A DNA stretch of 5,359 nucleotides from an uncultured Faecalibacterium sp. (GTDB lineage Bacteria; Bacillota; Clostridia; Oscillospirales; Ruminococcaceae). Each line of letters begins with the position of its first letter. The stretch's first letter is position 1. The position numbers and the translations under genes were made by a program. The DNA lies in contig CAKSZM010000094.1 of NCBI GenBank assembly GCA_934525735.1, positions 1 to 5,359 on the forward strand, read 5' to 3'. Below are positions 4,964 through 5,359 of the stretch, piece by piece. Under the pieces are notes generated by a model. That model ran no database searches and was not told the DNA's origin. It saw only the letters and a program-made list of their open reading frames with translations.

Positions 4964-5020
4964 AGTTAGGTTTGTCTAACTCTTTGACCCATGAAAATGC
5001 GTCCGGTTTTTCAGACGCAT
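4964..5020 (-). promoter_or_regulatory. Shared leader element, copy B (flavodoxin)
   Basis: As transcribed: a 7-bp hairpin ATGCGTC/GACGCAT (arms 5014-5020 and 4997-5003), then GCATTTTCAT (4991-5000), 9 bases, then AGTTAG-N6-CTAACT (4964-4981). Outer arms CCCAT/ATGGG (5025-5029, 4988-4992) enclose the hairpin. Element order, the exact 9-base spacing and the invariant GCATTTTCAT and AGTTAG/CTAACT match copy A, while the hairpin stem sequences differ but remain paired. This is what a conserved structured regulator would show; a DNA operator is the alternative. Confidence 0.6.
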
Positions 5021-5027
5021 CCCTATG

Positions 5028-5045
5028 GGTTAGTGTTTTCTAACT
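5028..5045. repeat. Third GTTAG-N6-CTAAC dyad at the flavodoxin start site
   Basis: GGTTAG-TGTTTT-CTAACT on the printed strand (arms 5029-5033 and 5040-5044) has the same half-sites and spacer length as those at 4419-4436 and 4964-4981, but without the ATGAAAATGC block at the fixed distance. It covers the predicted flavodoxin transcription start, a typical repressor position. Confidence 0.6.
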
Positions 5046-5051
5046 ATCAAT

Positions 5052-5080
5052 AGGATACCACAGCTTCCCTGCCCTGTCAA
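5052..5080 (-). promoter_or_regulatory. Flavodoxin promoter
   Basis: On the minus strand, a perfect TTGACA (5075-5080) is 17 bases from TATCCT (5052-5057), with a predicted start near 5045. The -35 lies 7 bases after the stop of the preceding membrane-protein gene, and no terminator is visible between them. Confidence 0.8.
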
Positions 5081-5086
5081 GCCTTT

Positions 5087-5359
5087 TCAGCGAAAAATCA
5101 GATACCAGACCATCAGCACCGCATAGATCACCGGCTGATGCAGCAGATACAGCACCAGCGAGTGCCGCCCCATCCAGCCCAGTGCCGGGCAGACCGAGCG
5201 GCGCAGCGGTTCCATCCGCGCCCGGCCCACCGTACCATGCAGGAAATACCCTGCCCAGAACAAAAACAGCCACGGCAGCAGTGCAAAATAATCGGTGGAA
5301 TAAAAATCGAAGGGCAGAAAGCCGAAAAACGCTGTAAAGTAATTCGCGTACCATGCATC
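5087..5359 (-). CDS. DUF1624 / heparan-alpha-glucosaminide N-acetyltransferase-like membrane protein, C-terminal part
   Basis: Open frame running in from the right edge without a start, ending at TGA (5087-5089). The last 90 residues are visible. Two hydrophobic helices are clear: ALLPWLFLFWAGYFLHG (about visible residues 26-42) and SLVLYLLHQPVIYAVLMVWYLIF (67-89). STDYFALLPWLFLF and the terminal LGWMGRHSLVLYLLHQPVIY are hallmarks of DUF1624/HGSNAT-like multi-pass proteins, widespread in clostridia and distantly related to acyltransferase-3 proteins. They are presumed to move acetyl groups across the membrane; the substrate in bacteria is unknown. The N-terminal region is outside the window. 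The gene ends 7 bases before the flavodoxin promoter. Confidence 0.75.
   Translation of the reverse strand, partial: DAWYANYFTAFFGFLPFDFYSTDYFALLPWLFLFWAGYFLHGTVGRARMEPLRRSVCPALGWMGRHSLVLYLLHQPVIYAVLMVWYLIFR

Noticed and set aside
4964..4981. Assignment of the AGTTAG-N6-CTAACT sites to DtxR/IdeR
   Set aside because: The half-sites are similar but the central spacing (6 versus 1) does not fit that consensus; the regulator is left unnamed.
5128..5358. Two minus-strand ORFs of 76 and 104 residues near the right edge
   Set aside because: They are out-of-frame with the true reading frame, which has no start in the window but ends with the DUF1624-type C-terminus at 5087.

Overview
The window looks like a chromosomal segment of a GC-rich Gram-positive gut anaerobe, most likely an Oscillospiraceae/Ruminococcaceae member (Faecalibacterium, Gemmiger or Subdoligranulum type). 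This rests on the gene families present: an LtaS-type polyglycerol-phosphate synthase, a YlmC/YmxH PRC-barrel protein, a DUF1540 protein and a clostridial short-chain flavodoxin. Ribosome binding sites are strong and purine-rich, and the sigma-70-type promoters are easy to read. The genus is an inference. All genes but one lie on the minus strand.

Layout, left to right. 1-230: 5' end of rpsB (ribosomal protein S2), minus strand, with a long structured leader (about 231-356) and its own promoter. 435-2372: five-TM LtaS-family sulfatase-fold enzyme, minus strand. 2495-2791: YlmC/YmxH-like PRC-barrel protein, minus strand. 2792-2922: divergent promoter region with two dyads at the plus-strand promoter. 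2923-3537: HAD-superfamily hydrolase, the only plus-strand gene, closed by a very strong terminator (3553-3602). 3610-4307: a probable three-gene minus-strand operon, read from the right as a small possible membrane peptide, a YgbA-like 'nitrous oxide-stimulated promoter' family protein, and a Cys-rich DUF1540 protein. 4308-4502: its promoter and long leader. 4518-4934: short-chain flavodoxin, minus strand. 4935-5080: flavodoxin leader and promoter. 5087-5359: C-terminal end of a DUF1624/heparan-alpha-glucosaminide N-acetyltransferase-like membrane protein, minus strand, whose start lies beyond the right edge.

The most interesting signal is regulatory. The leaders of the flavodoxin gene and of the YgbA/DUF1540 operon share one composite element in the same orientation. 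On the printed strand it reads AGTTAG-N6-CTAACT, exactly 9 bases, then ATGAAAATGC, followed by one arm of a GC-rich hairpin. The hairpin stems differ in sequence between the copies but stay self-complementary. A third GTTAG-N6-CTAAC dyad lies at the predicted flavodoxin transcription start. Flavodoxin is the classical replacement for ferredoxin under iron limitation, and enterobacterial YgbA belongs to the nitric-oxide (NsrR) regulon. A shared iron- or redox/NO-responsive operator or cis-acting RNA controlling both units is therefore a reasonable hypothesis. The YgbA operon leader also carries a terminator-like hairpin just upstream of the first ORF, which suggests attenuation or a short stand-alone RNA.
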